From Pseudomonas cavernae (GTDB lineage: Bacteria; Pseudomonadota; Gammaproteobacteria; Pseudomonadales; Pseudomonadaceae), in contig NZ_CP032419.1 in NCBI RefSeq assembly GCF_003595175.1, positions 434,001 to 498,000 of the forward strand: a DNA stretch of 64,000 nt, in the 5' to 3' direction. Shown here one piece after another: positions 51,367 to 59,218 of this stretch (position 1 is its first letter; each line of letters begins with the position of its first letter). A program made the translations under genes and the position numbers. The notes under the pieces are model-generated. The model did no database searches and was not told the origin of the DNA. It saw nothing but the letters and a program-made list of their open reading frames with translations.

Positions 51367-51930
51367 GTGCAGTACAGGCTTATCGCGCAGTGCGCTCTGG
51401 CGTTCCTCTGGCTGGCCACGGCACTGGTTTCGGTTACCCAGGGCCGCCAGATCGGCTATGACATCCTGGCCGGAGCAGGCATAGCCGGCTTCGCGGCGCA
51501 CCTCTGTGTCTATGGTGGGGCTGTTCTGGATCTGCTGCTGGGCCTCTGGTTGCTGGCCGGGGTGGCCCCGCGCGTCTGCTTGCGCGTACAGGCTGCGGTC
51601 GTCGTGCTGTATACGCTGCTGCTCTCGATCATCGACCCGGGCTACCGGCTGCAACCCTTCGGCCCGCTGACGAAGAACATCCCGCTGCTGGCGCTGATCT
51701 ATTTGCTGCAGCAGACAGCCAGCCGACTACAGCTTGTTGTGCCGGATCATTCTTGCGCGAGCTTCGCGGCCAGCGTCGGCTCGTCGATGAAGCGGTTGCG
51801 GTTGCCCTGCAGCATCTCGATCTGGTCGTTGCGGGTCTTCTCGGCGGCGTCCGGCGGGTCCAGTTCGCTCCAGCGCTGGTACATCTGCAACTGGCCGACT
51901 ATGGGCAGACCGTATTCGGAGTGCATGTAG
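51367..51930 (+). CDS. DoxX-like membrane protein with an unusual C-terminal run-on
   Basis: 187 aa from a GTG start behind ACGGAG. Residues 1-120 contain four membrane helices and the DoxX-like ending PLTKNIPLLALIYLLQQ. The remaining ~60 residues (from SRLQLVVPDHSC) are Ser/Arg/Cys-rich and are read antisense through the 3' third of the convergent endonuclease gene, with which the frame overlaps by 184 bp. The real gene has probably lost its own stop near 51725. Third gene of the small operon. Confidence 0.65.
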   Translation: MQYRLIAQCALAFLWLATALVSVTQGRQIGYDILAGAGIAGFAAHLCVYGGAVLDLLLGLWLLAGVAPRVCLRVQAAVVVLYTLLLSIIDPGYRLQPFGPLTKNIPLLALIYLLQQTASRLQLVVPDHSCASFAASVGSSMKRLRLPCSISIWSLRVFSAASGGSSSLQRWYICNWPTMGRPYSECM

Positions 51931-52406
51931 AAGATCGCCCGCGCCACGTTGCCCTTGGCCGCGTCGCGCGGCTCGATCAGCTGGAAGGTGGCCTTGAGGT
52001 CGCAGCCGATGTCGCTGAACTTGCTCGCCACCCCCTCGCCGACGTCGCCGAACTGGGCGTTGCGTCGCGCCAGTTCGACGCGACTCAGCGCCGGATAGAG
52101 GTTATGCAGATCGGCGAGCATGTAGGGGAACTGCGGGTTGACCACCTCGCACTGGTTCTCCGTCAGGCAGCGCAACGCCGATTTGATCTGCTTGCTGCTG
52201 TACACCGCGCTGGCGATGAACTGGCTACCCTCGCCGCTGAACGGCTGGTCGCAGTAGAGGGTGTTGCCGCCTTTACCGTAGAGCTTCGGCCAGAACACTT
52301 GGGTGACGGCGGCCTTGGGGTCGCCAAGCTGATCTTGGCCGCCGGCGAAGGCGCAGGGCGCGGCACACGCCGCCAGACAGGTAAGGGCAATCGCAACGGC
52401 TCGCAT
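51747..52406 (-). CDS. endA: Endonuclease I, periplasmic or secreted
   Basis: 219 aa with a signal peptide (residues 1-21, CAFAG). The EndA/NucM-type domain has LYGKGGNTLYCDQPF, the beta-beta-alpha metal finger around HNLYPALSRVELARRNAQFGD with the catalytic His, and RGNVARAIFYM-like text (KGNVARAIFYMHSEYGLP). It cuts DNA non-specifically outside the cytoplasm. The ATG at 52406 is preferred because it gives the signal peptide. Confidence 0.9.
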   Translation of the reverse strand: MRAVAIALTCLAACAAPCAFAGGQDQLGDPKAAVTQVFWPKLYGKGGNTLYCDQPFSGEGSQFIASAVYSSKQIKSALRCLTENQCEVVNPQFPYMLADLHNLYPALSRVELARRNAQFGDVGEGVASKFSDIGCDLKATFQLIEPRDAAKGNVARAIFYMHSEYGLPIVGQLQMYQRWSELDPPDAAEKTRNDQIEMLQGNRNRFIDEPTLAAKLAQE

Positions 52407-52505
52407 GTGACCACCTAGACAGCTTCTTGTTGTTTGATTGTCAGACAGCGCGAGTCTAGCAAGAGGCTGCCAGGCAATGGAACCCGACCAATCGCTTGGT
52501 GGCCG

Positions 52506-52523
52506 TGTAGGCTTTGGCTTACA
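52506..52523 (+). promoter_or_regulatory. GacA upstream activating sequence
   Basis: TGTAGGCTTTGGCTTACA matches the 18-bp GacA site TGTAAG-N6-CTTACA at all but one or two positions. It lies about 75 bp upstream of the predicted start of the Rsm RNA, the normal distance. Confidence 0.75.
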
Positions 52524-52579
52524 AAATGTGCCGGAAATCGCCGCTGTCGCCCGCCGCTTGGCGCCGCTAATCTGCAACC

Positions 52580-52717
52580 ATGGACCTCGCGCAGGAAGCG
52601 CCCAGCACCAACAAGGATTTAGGGATGCCGCCAGGATGGCGGATGGACCAAGGAGGTCAGGATACGGATGTCAGGATCCAGTCTGCAAAACCCCGCCTCG
52701 GCGGGGTTTTCTTTTTT
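52580..52717 (+). ncRNA. rsmY: RsmY/RsmZ-type regulatory small RNA
   Basis: About 130 nt with eleven GGA triplets (52582 to 52676) and a Rho-independent terminator. Several GGAs are in hairpin loops: GCGC-AGGAA-GCGC, CCGCC-AGGAT-GGCGG and GACC-AAGGA-GGTC, the hallmark of RNAs that sequester RsmA/CsrA. A candidate -10 TAATCT (52568-52573) and the GacA site at 52506-52523 stand upstream. The RNA should be made under GacS/GacA control and relieve translational repression by RsmA. The opening hairpin resembles RsmY, but which Rsm RNA it is cannot be fixed here. Confidence 0.85.
52687..52717 (+). terminator. Terminator of the Rsm RNA
   Basis: AAAACCCCGCC-TC-GGCGGGGTTTT followed by CTTTTTT; forms the 3' end of the small RNA. 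The LysR gene stop lies 17 bp beyond on the other strand. Confidence 0.92.
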
Positions 52718-52733
52718 CCGCACTCCGCCTTTG

Positions 52734-53633
52734 TCAGGTCTCGGCGAAGGCCGCACGCAAATCCTCGACGAAGGCCAGCTGGGCCTCGCTCGGCTGCCGG
52801 CCGCGATGGCTGCCGAGGTGGAACTGCACGCCGAAGCCGAGTTGCTCCGGCAGCAGCGCGCGCAGCTGACCGCGCGCCTCCCAGGGCGCGGCGATGTGCC
52901 GGGGCAGGTAGCCGATATGCGCGCCGGAGAGGATGAATGCCAGGCAGCCTTCCACCTGTTCGCTGCGCGCGCTGCTGCTGCCGGCCTGATAGGGCTCGGC
53001 GACGCTGATGAAACGATAGGGATGCAGCACGCAGTCATGGGCGTCCAACTCGGCACGGCTGATCCGTGCCTGGGCGAACAGCGGGTGGCCTTGGCCGCAG
53101 TACAGCAACTGTTCCTCGCGAAACAGCGGCTGGTAGTCCAGCGCAGTCTGGTTGCCGGAAAAGTAGCCGATCGCCAGATGCAGCTGATCCTGCAGCAGGC
53201 GGCGCTCCAGTTCGGCCGGCATGGCGCTGAGTAACTCGATCTGCACCGCCTGATGGCGCTGGCGGAAACGCCCGATGGCGGCCCCGAAACGTTCCAGCAC
53301 CCGTGCATCGAGGGCCTCGGAGAGGCCGATGCGGAGTTCGCCGAGCAGCTTGTCGGCCATGCCTTGGGCCTCGCCCTTGAACGCCTCGATGGCGGCGAAC
53401 AGCTTGTGCGTGGCCTGCAGCACCTGCTCGCCCTTGGGCGTCAGGCGAAAGCCGGCCTTGCCGCGCTCGCACAGGCGAAAACCCAGACGGGTTTCCAGCT
53501 TGGCCATCTGCGTGCTGATGGTCGACTGGCCGATCCCCAGCTCGCCTTGTGCGGCACTGAAGCCGCCACTCTCCACCACGGTGACGAACAGGCGCAGCAG
53601 TTGCAGGTCGAGGTCGCGTAGCTGGTTGAGCAT
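52734..53633 (-). CDS. LysR family transcriptional regulator
   Basis: 299 aa. N-terminal helix-turn-helix LRLFVTVVESGGFSAAQGELGIGQSTISTQMAKLE at residues ~10-45, then a LysR substrate-binding domain. The ATG at 53633 gives the usual N-terminus (MLNQLRDLDLQL); upstream in-frame starts add 5 or 14 residues. Divergent from the polyamine oxidase gene (244-bp gap), so it may regulate it, although the polyamine cluster has its own regulator. Effector unknown. Confidence 0.88.
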   Translation of the reverse strand: MLNQLRDLDLQLLRLFVTVVESGGFSAAQGELGIGQSTISTQMAKLETRLGFRLCERGKAGFRLTPKGEQVLQATHKLFAAIEAFKGEAQGMADKLLGELRIGLSEALDARVLERFGAAIGRFRQRHQAVQIELLSAMPAELERRLLQDQLHLAIGYFSGNQTALDYQPLFREEQLLYCGQGHPLFAQARISRAELDAHDCVLHPYRFISVAEPYQAGSSSARSEQVEGCLAFILSGAHIGYLPRHIAAPWEARGQLRALLPEQLGFGVQFHLGSHRGRQPSEAQLAFVEDLRAAFAET

Positions 53634-53831
53634 GCTGGCTCCAAACATTGATGGGCGGCGATGGCAAGCTAGCACAGTTCATCCTGTCAATAAGTGATAG
53701 CCGGCGCCGCAGACACGCCACCAAACAACCAAGCAGCTGCGACTTAGCCGATTCACCGGTTTGCCGGTGCACGAGAGCGCCCGGGTGACATGGCGAGAGG
53801 ATGGAAGTCTTTGCCTTTGTGAAATTTAAGT

Positions 53832-53852
53832 GATATTTTTTCATGAAATATC
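53832..53852. promoter_or_regulatory. AT-rich dyad upstream of the polyamine oxidase gene
   Basis: GATATTT (53832-53838) and AAATATC (53846-53852) flank TTTCATG, within a longer AT-rich run to 53866 that includes GAAATAATATTTTC. The region is 25-45 bp before the start codon, the right place for a repressor site. A natural ligand is the cupin regulator encoded at 55183, but this is inference. Confidence 0.5.
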
Positions 53853-53876
53853 GAAATAATATTTTCACGGGCCTTC

Positions 53877-55166
53877 ATGTTCCAGCAGTCCACCAGCCAT
53901 ACCGCCAGCTATTACGCCCACAGTTGCCGCGCGCAATTGCGCGAGCGCCCGGCCCTGCAGGGCGAGCAGCGCACCGAGGTGCTGATCATCGGCGCCGGCT
54001 TCAGTGGCTTGCATACCGCCCTGCGCCTGGCGCTGGCCGGCAAGCGGGTGACCCTGCTGGAGGCCAGTCGGGTGGCCTGGGCGGCATCCGGGCGCAACGG
54101 CGGCCAGGCGATTCTCGGCTGGTCGTGCGACATGCCGCCGCTGGAGGCCGCCCTCGGCCACGAACGCGCGCGGCGGCTGTGGGACAGCATGCGCTGGGCC
54201 GCCGCCGAACTGCGCGCGCTGCCGGACCGGCACGGCTTCGACTGCGACTACCGCCCCGGTCACCTGTGGACCGCGGTGCTGCCGCGGCGGGTCGGCATGC
54301 TCCACGAGTGGCAGGCCGAGGCCGGCCACAAGTGGGGGCATGACCAGCTGCGTTTCGTGCCGCGCAGCGAATTGCCCGCCTGGGTCGCCAGCGAGCGCTA
54401 CCAGGCCGGCCTGTACGATCCCGAGAGCGGCCACCTCAATCCGCTCAAGCTGGCTCTCGGCCTGGCCGAGGCGATCGAGCGCGCCGGTGGGGTGATCCAC
54501 GAGCAGAGCCGGGCGCTGAGCTACCGCGAAGAAGCGGGGCAGTACCTGGTGGAAACGCCGCAGGGGCGTATCCGCGCCGATGTGCTGGTGCTGGCCTGCA
54601 ACGCCTACATCGATAAGCTCGACCCCCGGCTGGCCAGCCGCCTGCTGCCGGTCGGCACCTACCAGGTGGCCACCGCGCCGCTGGCGCCGGAACTGGCGCA
54701 GGCGTTGTTGCCGCAGAACAGCTGCGTCACCGACAACCAGTTCGTGCTCGACTATTTCCGCCGCACTCCGGACCAGCGCCTGCTGTTCGGCGGCGGCTGC
54801 ACCTACCTCGGTGGCCTGCCGAAGGACATCGCCGCCGCGACCCGGCCGTTCCTCGAACGGGTGTTCCCGCAGCTGCGCGGAGTGGCGCTGGAGTTCGCCT
54901 GGGGCGGGCATATCGACGTCAGCCGTCGGCGCACCCCGGACATCGGCCGCCAAGGCCAGCGCTATTGGCTGCAGGGCTATTCCGGCCACGGCGTGCTGCC
55001 GACCCTGGCCGGCGCCCGCGCGGTGGCCGACGCCATCCTCGGCGACGACCAGCTGCTGACGCTCTATCAATCCATCCACAACGGCCGCTTCCCCGGCGGG
55101 CAACTGCTGGCGGCGCCGCTGGAAGCCATCGGCAAGGCCTGGTACCGCCTGCGCGATGCGCTCTGA
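53877..55166 (+). CDS. FAD-dependent oxidase, gamma-glutamylputrescine oxidase-like
   Basis: 429 aa. The FAD motif VLIIGAGFSGLHTALRLA at about 36-52 begins a DAO-family flavoprotein, with ASGRNGGQ typical of PuuB/PauB/OrdL-type enzymes and GYSGHGVLPTLAGA near the C-terminus. It would oxidise a gamma-glutamylated polyamine to an aldehyde and ammonia. First gene of a three-gene cluster with a cupin regulator and a glutamylpolyamine synthetase. The cluster corresponds to Pau/Puu pathways. Confidence 0.85.
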   Translation: MFQQSTSHTASYYAHSCRAQLRERPALQGEQRTEVLIIGAGFSGLHTALRLALAGKRVTLLEASRVAWAASGRNGGQAILGWSCDMPPLEAALGHERARRLWDSMRWAAAELRALPDRHGFDCDYRPGHLWTAVLPRRVGMLHEWQAEAGHKWGHDQLRFVPRSELPAWVASERYQAGLYDPESGHLNPLKLALGLAEAIERAGGVIHEQSRALSYREEAGQYLVETPQGRIRADVLVLACNAYIDKLDPRLASRLLPVGTYQVATAPLAPELAQALLPQNSCVTDNQFVLDYFRRTPDQRLLFGGGCTYLGGLPKDIAAATRPFLERVFPQLRGVALEFAWGGHIDVSRRRTPDIGRQGQRYWLQGYSGHGVLPTLAGARAVADAILGDDQLLTLYQSIHNGRFPGGQLLAAPLEAIGKAWYRLRDAL

Positions 55167-55182
55167 CAAGAGGAGAACCGGC

Positions 55183-55740
55183 ATGGACATGCAGGAAGAA
55201 ATCGAAGGTCTGGCGATCCTCATCCGCGACCTGCGCAAGCACAAGAACCTGACCCTCGGCGCCCTGGCCGACCAGATCGGCCGCTCGGTGGGCTTCCTGT
55301 CCCAGGTCGAGCGCGGCCTGTCGCGGCCGACCGTGGCCGACCTCACTGCGATCAGCGCGGCACTGGGCGTGCCGACCACCTATTTCTACAGCCTGAGCAA
55401 GCCGCGCGCGCTGCCCTGGGTGACCCGCCCCGGCGAACGGCGCACGCTCTATTACGGTGGCGGTATCACCGATGTGCTGGCGTCGCCGGGCATGGCGGCG
55501 GGCTTCTCCATGCTCGAAAGCCATCTGGCCCCCGGCGCCAGCAGCGGCGAAGGGCACTTGAACGACAGCGACGAGCAGGGCGGCTTCGTCCTCGAGGGCG
55601 AACTGAGCATCTGGCTCGACGGCGACGAGCAGCCGGTGACCCTGTTCCCCAACGACAGTTTCCAGCTGCCGCCGCATACCCAATTCCGCTACGCCAACCT
55701 CACCGACCAACCGACGCGCGTGCTCTGGGTCTTCACTTGA
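55183..55740 (+). CDS. XRE-cupin regulator, PuuR/PauR-like
   Basis: 185 aa. An N-terminal helix-turn-helix (LTLGALADQIGRSVGFLSQVERGLSRPTVADL, residues 25-55) joins a C-terminal cupin sensor domain (FVLEGELSIWLDGDEQPVTLFPNDSFQLPPHTQFRY). This is the PuuR/PauR layout of polyamine-catabolism repressors. The start at 55183 has AAGAGGAG 9 nt upstream; ATG at 55189 is an alternative. Lies between the oxidase and ligase genes with gaps of 16 and 23 bp. Confidence 0.87.
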   Translation: MDMQEEIEGLAILIRDLRKHKNLTLGALADQIGRSVGFLSQVERGLSRPTVADLTAISAALGVPTTYFYSLSKPRALPWVTRPGERRTLYYGGGITDVLASPGMAAGFSMLESHLAPGASSGEGHLNDSDEQGGFVLEGELSIWLDGDEQPVTLFPNDSFQLPPHTQFRYANLTDQPTRVLWVFT

Positions 55741-55763
55741 TCCAAGCCCGCAGGACTGCAGCC

Positions 55764-57116
55764 ATGACCACGACCACCAGCTTTCCCGACCTGCTCAGCG
55801 AAGTGCGGGCCTTCCGCGCGCAATACCCCGAGGTGCGCTATGTCGACCTGATCTCTCTGGACATTCCCGGGCACTTCTACGGCAAGCGCTACCCGGTGGA
55901 GATGCTCGAGAAGGTCGCCGCCGGCAGCCCCCTGAAGATCCCGCAGAACTGCGTGCTGCTCGGCGTGCAGGGCGGCCTGCACCCGATCGGCGACTACTGC
56001 TTCAACGACGGCGACCCGGACGCGCCGCGCCGCCTGATCCCCGGCACCCTCAAGCCGGTGCGCTGGGAAGGCCAGCCGCTCGGGCAAATGCTGATCAGCT
56101 CGGACGGCACCGAAGCGCCGATCGAGTTTGAGCCGCGTGAGGTGCTGGCGCAGGTGCTCAAGCGCCTGGAGCGGCGCGGCATCCGCCCGGTGGTGGCCTT
56201 CGAGCTGGAGTTCTACCTGTTCGACCGCAAGCTGCAGGACGGCTTGCCGCAATTCCCGCGCGACCCGCTCTGCGATGATGAAGACGACCAGCCGAACATG
56301 CATATCGAGCGCCTGTCGCGCTTCTCCGGCGTACTGCACGAAACAGTCGAGGCCGCGCGCGAGCAAGGCGTGGACGCCAACGTGATCACCGCCGAACTCG
56401 GCCCCGGCCAGTTCGAGATCAACTTCGGCCACTGCGACGACGGCCTGCGCGCCGCCGACTGGGCCGCGCTGTTCTGCCGCAGCACCCGCGGCGTGGCTCT
56501 CAAGCATGGCTACCGCGCCAGCTTCATGAGCAAGCCCTACCTGCATGCGCCGGGCAGCGGCATGCACGTGCACGTCAGCCTCTACGATGCGGCCGGCAAC
56601 AACCTGCTGGCGGCCGACGAGCAGCGTCCGCTGCGCCATGCGGTGGCCGGCTGCCTGGAGCTGCTGCCGCACTGCATGCCGATCTTCGCCGCCAACCACA
56701 ACGCCTTCCGCCGCTACGGCGCCATGGTCAACGCCGCCAGCCGCGCCAGCTGGGGCTTCGAGGACCGCGACGCGTGCATCCGCATCCCCGAATCGGATGG
56801 CCGCAACCTGCGCATCGAACACCGCCTGGCCGGCGCCGACGCCAACCCCTACCTGGTCCTGGCCGCCATCCTCACCGGCATGGAGCACGGCCTGGATGCC
56901 GGCCGCGAACCGATCGCCCCGCTCAACGACAACCGCCAGAGCGGCATCGACTTCCCCCAGGACATGCTCAGCGCGGTCGCCGCGATGCAGGACCACCCGC
57001 AGGTGCAGGCGGGCCTCGGCGCGGAATTCGTCATGGTCTACTGCGAAAACAAGCGCCAGGACCACCTGGCGTTCATGCAGGAGATCAACGCCCGCGAGTA
57101 CCGCTGGTTCCTCTGA
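55764..57116 (+). CDS. Gamma-glutamylpolyamine synthetase (glutamine synthetase-like)
   Basis: 450 aa. The glutamine synthetase catalytic domain has EFYLFDRKL, ELGPGQFEINF, the His-rich SGMHVHVSLYD and NAFRRYGAMVNAASRASWG, but the length and motifs are those of PuuA/PauA/GlnA-related ligases that glutamylate putrescine or related amines. Start chosen at 55764; a TTG nine codons upstream is in frame. Ends the polyamine cluster. Confidence 0.88.
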   Translation: MTTTTSFPDLLSEVRAFRAQYPEVRYVDLISLDIPGHFYGKRYPVEMLEKVAAGSPLKIPQNCVLLGVQGGLHPIGDYCFNDGDPDAPRRLIPGTLKPVRWEGQPLGQMLISSDGTEAPIEFEPREVLAQVLKRLERRGIRPVVAFELEFYLFDRKLQDGLPQFPRDPLCDDEDDQPNMHIERLSRFSGVLHETVEAAREQGVDANVITAELGPGQFEINFGHCDDGLRAADWAALFCRSTRGVALKHGYRASFMSKPYLHAPGSGMHVHVSLYDAAGNNLLAADEQRPLRHAVAGCLELLPHCMPIFAANHNAFRRYGAMVNAASRASWGFEDRDACIRIPESDGRNLRIEHRLAGADANPYLVLAAILTGMEHGLDAGREPIAPLNDNRQSGIDFPQDMLSAVAAMQDHPQVQAGLGAEFVMVYCENKRQDHLAFMQEINAREYRWFL

Positions 57117-57219
57117 GCGAAGGGATGCGTGCAGAAACGCAAAAGTCCGGCATCAGCGCAATGCGCTTCAGTTAAGCGGCTCGCGCCCCTCCCCATGTGG
57201 GAGAGGCCGGGCGAGCAAA

Positions 57220-58098
57220 TTAACGCTGTTCGTTCAGTTGCTGGAGACGGGACAGCACCTCTTCCCTGGCGAGCGGGGAGTAGGTCCAGCTCTTGTATTT
57301 TTTCTGGTATTCGCCGCCCAGCTCGTCACGCCAGGTCCTGAGCAGTGCTGCGATTTGTGGGTTGAATGACCAGGAGCGGACGGCGATTGACCCGCTTTGC
57401 AGAATCCTGGCCGATACCCACATGCCCATCACGGTGAACCGATGTTCGATGCACTTCGGCGCGGGCCCGCCAGTGGGTGCTGGCATCGAGGCTGATGGCG
57501 AGGTGCTGGAGAGCGGGATGGCGATTGGCGGGGTTTCCGGATAGATCCACGTCTTGTTGGGCAGGTGCTCCAGGATCTGCGACTTCACCTCCTCGGAGGG
57601 GATGGGCAGCTTGCGGTAGAGCAACTCGCGTAGGTCGATCTCGACGGTCTTGCTGCCGGCGCTTTTGATCCGCTCCAGCTTTTCCTCGCCGATGAACGAG
57701 GTGACCGCGACCTCGATGAACAGTTGGGTGCCATCTTTTAAGTGCGCTACCAGGTCTGGCTGAAAGCCTGCCTGGGGTACTTCTGTTTCCACTTCTACGA
57801 AATCCCACCAACTGGTGGGATCATCGCTGGCTGGATAGGCGTCTGGCATCGGGGGCAGCTGCAATCCAAGGTTGTCGCGAATGAGCTCCTTGGCGTACAG
57901 GTGAAGGAGGCTTTCGCGTTGGATCGAGCAGCTTTCTTTGTTGGAGTAGTGGGCGAAATGGTGCTCGCGGATCAGGCCCTTGCGGGCTATCACAGCCTCG
58001 CCGCAGGAGACACAGGTGCAGTTGCAGGCAAGCCCGCGCAGGGCTTCTTCGATGCTGATCAGGCGGCCGTTTTGGTCTAGCGCTACGAACATGCTCAT
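57220..58098 (-). CDS. CoiA-like protein with zinc finger and nuclease-like domain
   Basis: 292 aa. The N-terminus (about 10-65) has the CoiA-type zinc finger CNCTCVSCGEAVIARKG... REHHFAHYS. A nuclease-like strand pair follows (FQPDLVAHLKDGTQLFIEVAVTS), where the PD and IEVAV positions would correspond to a PD-(D/E)xK site but the Lys/Gln is replaced by Ala. A Ser/Pro-rich linker and a basic C-terminal domain complete it. CoiA acts in transformation in Gram-positives; here the role is unknown. The start at 58098 has AGAGGG 8 nt upstream; longer in-frame starts exist. Base composition and codon use are less GC-biased than in neighbours. Confidence 0.7.
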   Translation of the reverse strand: MSMFVALDQNGRLISIEEALRGLACNCTCVSCGEAVIARKGLIREHHFAHYSNKESCSIQRESLLHLYAKELIRDNLGLQLPPMPDAYPASDDPTSWWDFVEVETEVPQAGFQPDLVAHLKDGTQLFIEVAVTSFIGEEKLERIKSAGSKTVEIDLRELLYRKLPIPSEEVKSQILEHLPNKTWIYPETPPIAIPLSSTSPSASMPAPTGGPAPKCIEHRFTVMGMWVSARILQSGSIAVRSWSFNPQIAALLRTWRDELGGEYQKKYKSWTYSPLAREEVLSRLQQLNEQR

Positions 58099-58234
58099 GG
58101 GGGTTCCCTCTGGTATGAAGACGGCGCCAAGAGTCATGATTCGAGCGGGATGAAACCTCCCCCCAACCCTGCGCAAAGGGGTTCGTAGGGGTTCCGGATA
58201 AAGCTGTAGCCCTTTGGTTTCGGGCGTTAGGGAG

Positions 58235-59218
58235 ATGCCAGTGCTGGAAGTGATGCATTGCCTTGCGGCTGAGTTGCACGAGAGGCCGGCGGATAACAAG
58301 GCGTATCGAATTCTGCAATTCATGGTGGGCGCCACGATCTCGGCGCTCGAACAAGGGAAAACGGAGCGGCAGACTTTTGAGCGGCCCTCCTTGCTGTTGC
58401 ACTGTGAGGGCAAGGCAAAGGCAGAAACGCTGGATCCGGCGATCTGGTTGAGGCCAGGGATGCTGGAGGCCTTCCTGGAGTCACGGCAGACATCGTTGGT
58501 CGACCGGCTTCGGCGTGTCGGGCTGGATCAGATGCCAGCCATATGCGCCAACGAAGGGAAAGGAGGGAAAGGCATTCAGCGGTGTTACTGGCTTGCCGTC
58601 ACCTCGATTCCACAGGATTTGGCCGGCCAGGAGGAGCTCCGGCAATGGGGCAAGGTTGAGTATCGACGCACTGAGGCTGGCGAGGTCAAGCCGTCTTGGC
58701 TGCTGCGATGGTTATTCCAAAATGGCGAGCTGAGAAATCGCAGCTGGCGTGGGCTGTCCCTGCTGGTGTCGGTGCTGTTCGGGGTCACGCTATTGGCGCT
58801 CTGGTTGTTGACCGGGCTTTGGGGTGTTTCGAGTACCGATCAGACTCTTACATTGCGCCAATTGGGGGCGTCGGCATTCTTTTGCCTGGGCGCCTGGTTT
58901 GTGTGGCGGGACTTTTACCGCCCCTGGATACAGTTGGTGGATGACCGCGTAGTGAAGACGCCTGTCTCCTTGCTCTCACTCTGGGAGGACTCCGCCGAGC
59001 TGGAAATGCACCGGGATAGCGAGAAGCATCAATGGACACGCTTTATCCGCTTCAGCGGCGATTGCCCGCTCTGCAGCGGTCGAGTTTTGCTGATGCCGGG
59101 TAGGCCGGAGCACAAGCTGCCATTGGTCGGGCGCTGCAGTGAGAGCCCACACGCGCATGTATTCAGTTTTGACCGGGCGCGGCTGACGGGGGCCTATATC
59201 GGGCCATCACTGGCCTGA
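58235..59218 (+). CDS. Unrecognised two-helix membrane protein
   Basis: 327 aa. Two adjacent hydrophobic helices lie near residues 175-200 and 208-225, with soluble parts on either side; the C-terminal part contains CPLCSGRV and GRCSESPHAHV, a possible metal-binding pair. No family is recognised. Codon use is notably less GC-rich in third positions than in the flanking housekeeping genes. It is divergent from the CoiA-like gene across 137 bp, so the two may share a control region and form an accessory unit. The ATG at 58235 has AGGGAG directly upstream. Confidence 0.6.
   Translation: MPVLEVMHCLAAELHERPADNKAYRILQFMVGATISALEQGKTERQTFERPSLLLHCEGKAKAETLDPAIWLRPGMLEAFLESRQTSLVDRLRRVGLDQMPAICANEGKGGKGIQRCYWLAVTSIPQDLAGQEELRQWGKVEYRRTEAGEVKPSWLLRWLFQNGELRNRSWRGLSLLVSVLFGVTLLALWLLTGLWGVSSTDQTLTLRQLGASAFFCLGAWFVWRDFYRPWIQLVDDRVVKTPVSLLSLWEDSAELEMHRDSEKHQWTRFIRFSGDCPLCSGRVLLMPGRPEHKLPLVGRCSESPHAHVFSFDRARLTGAYIGPSLA

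Noticed and set aside
52580..52936. A 118-aa plus-strand reading frame overlapping the Rsm RNA and the LysR gene
   Set aside because: The region is explained by a structured RNA with GGA loops and terminator, and by the LysR gene on the other strand.
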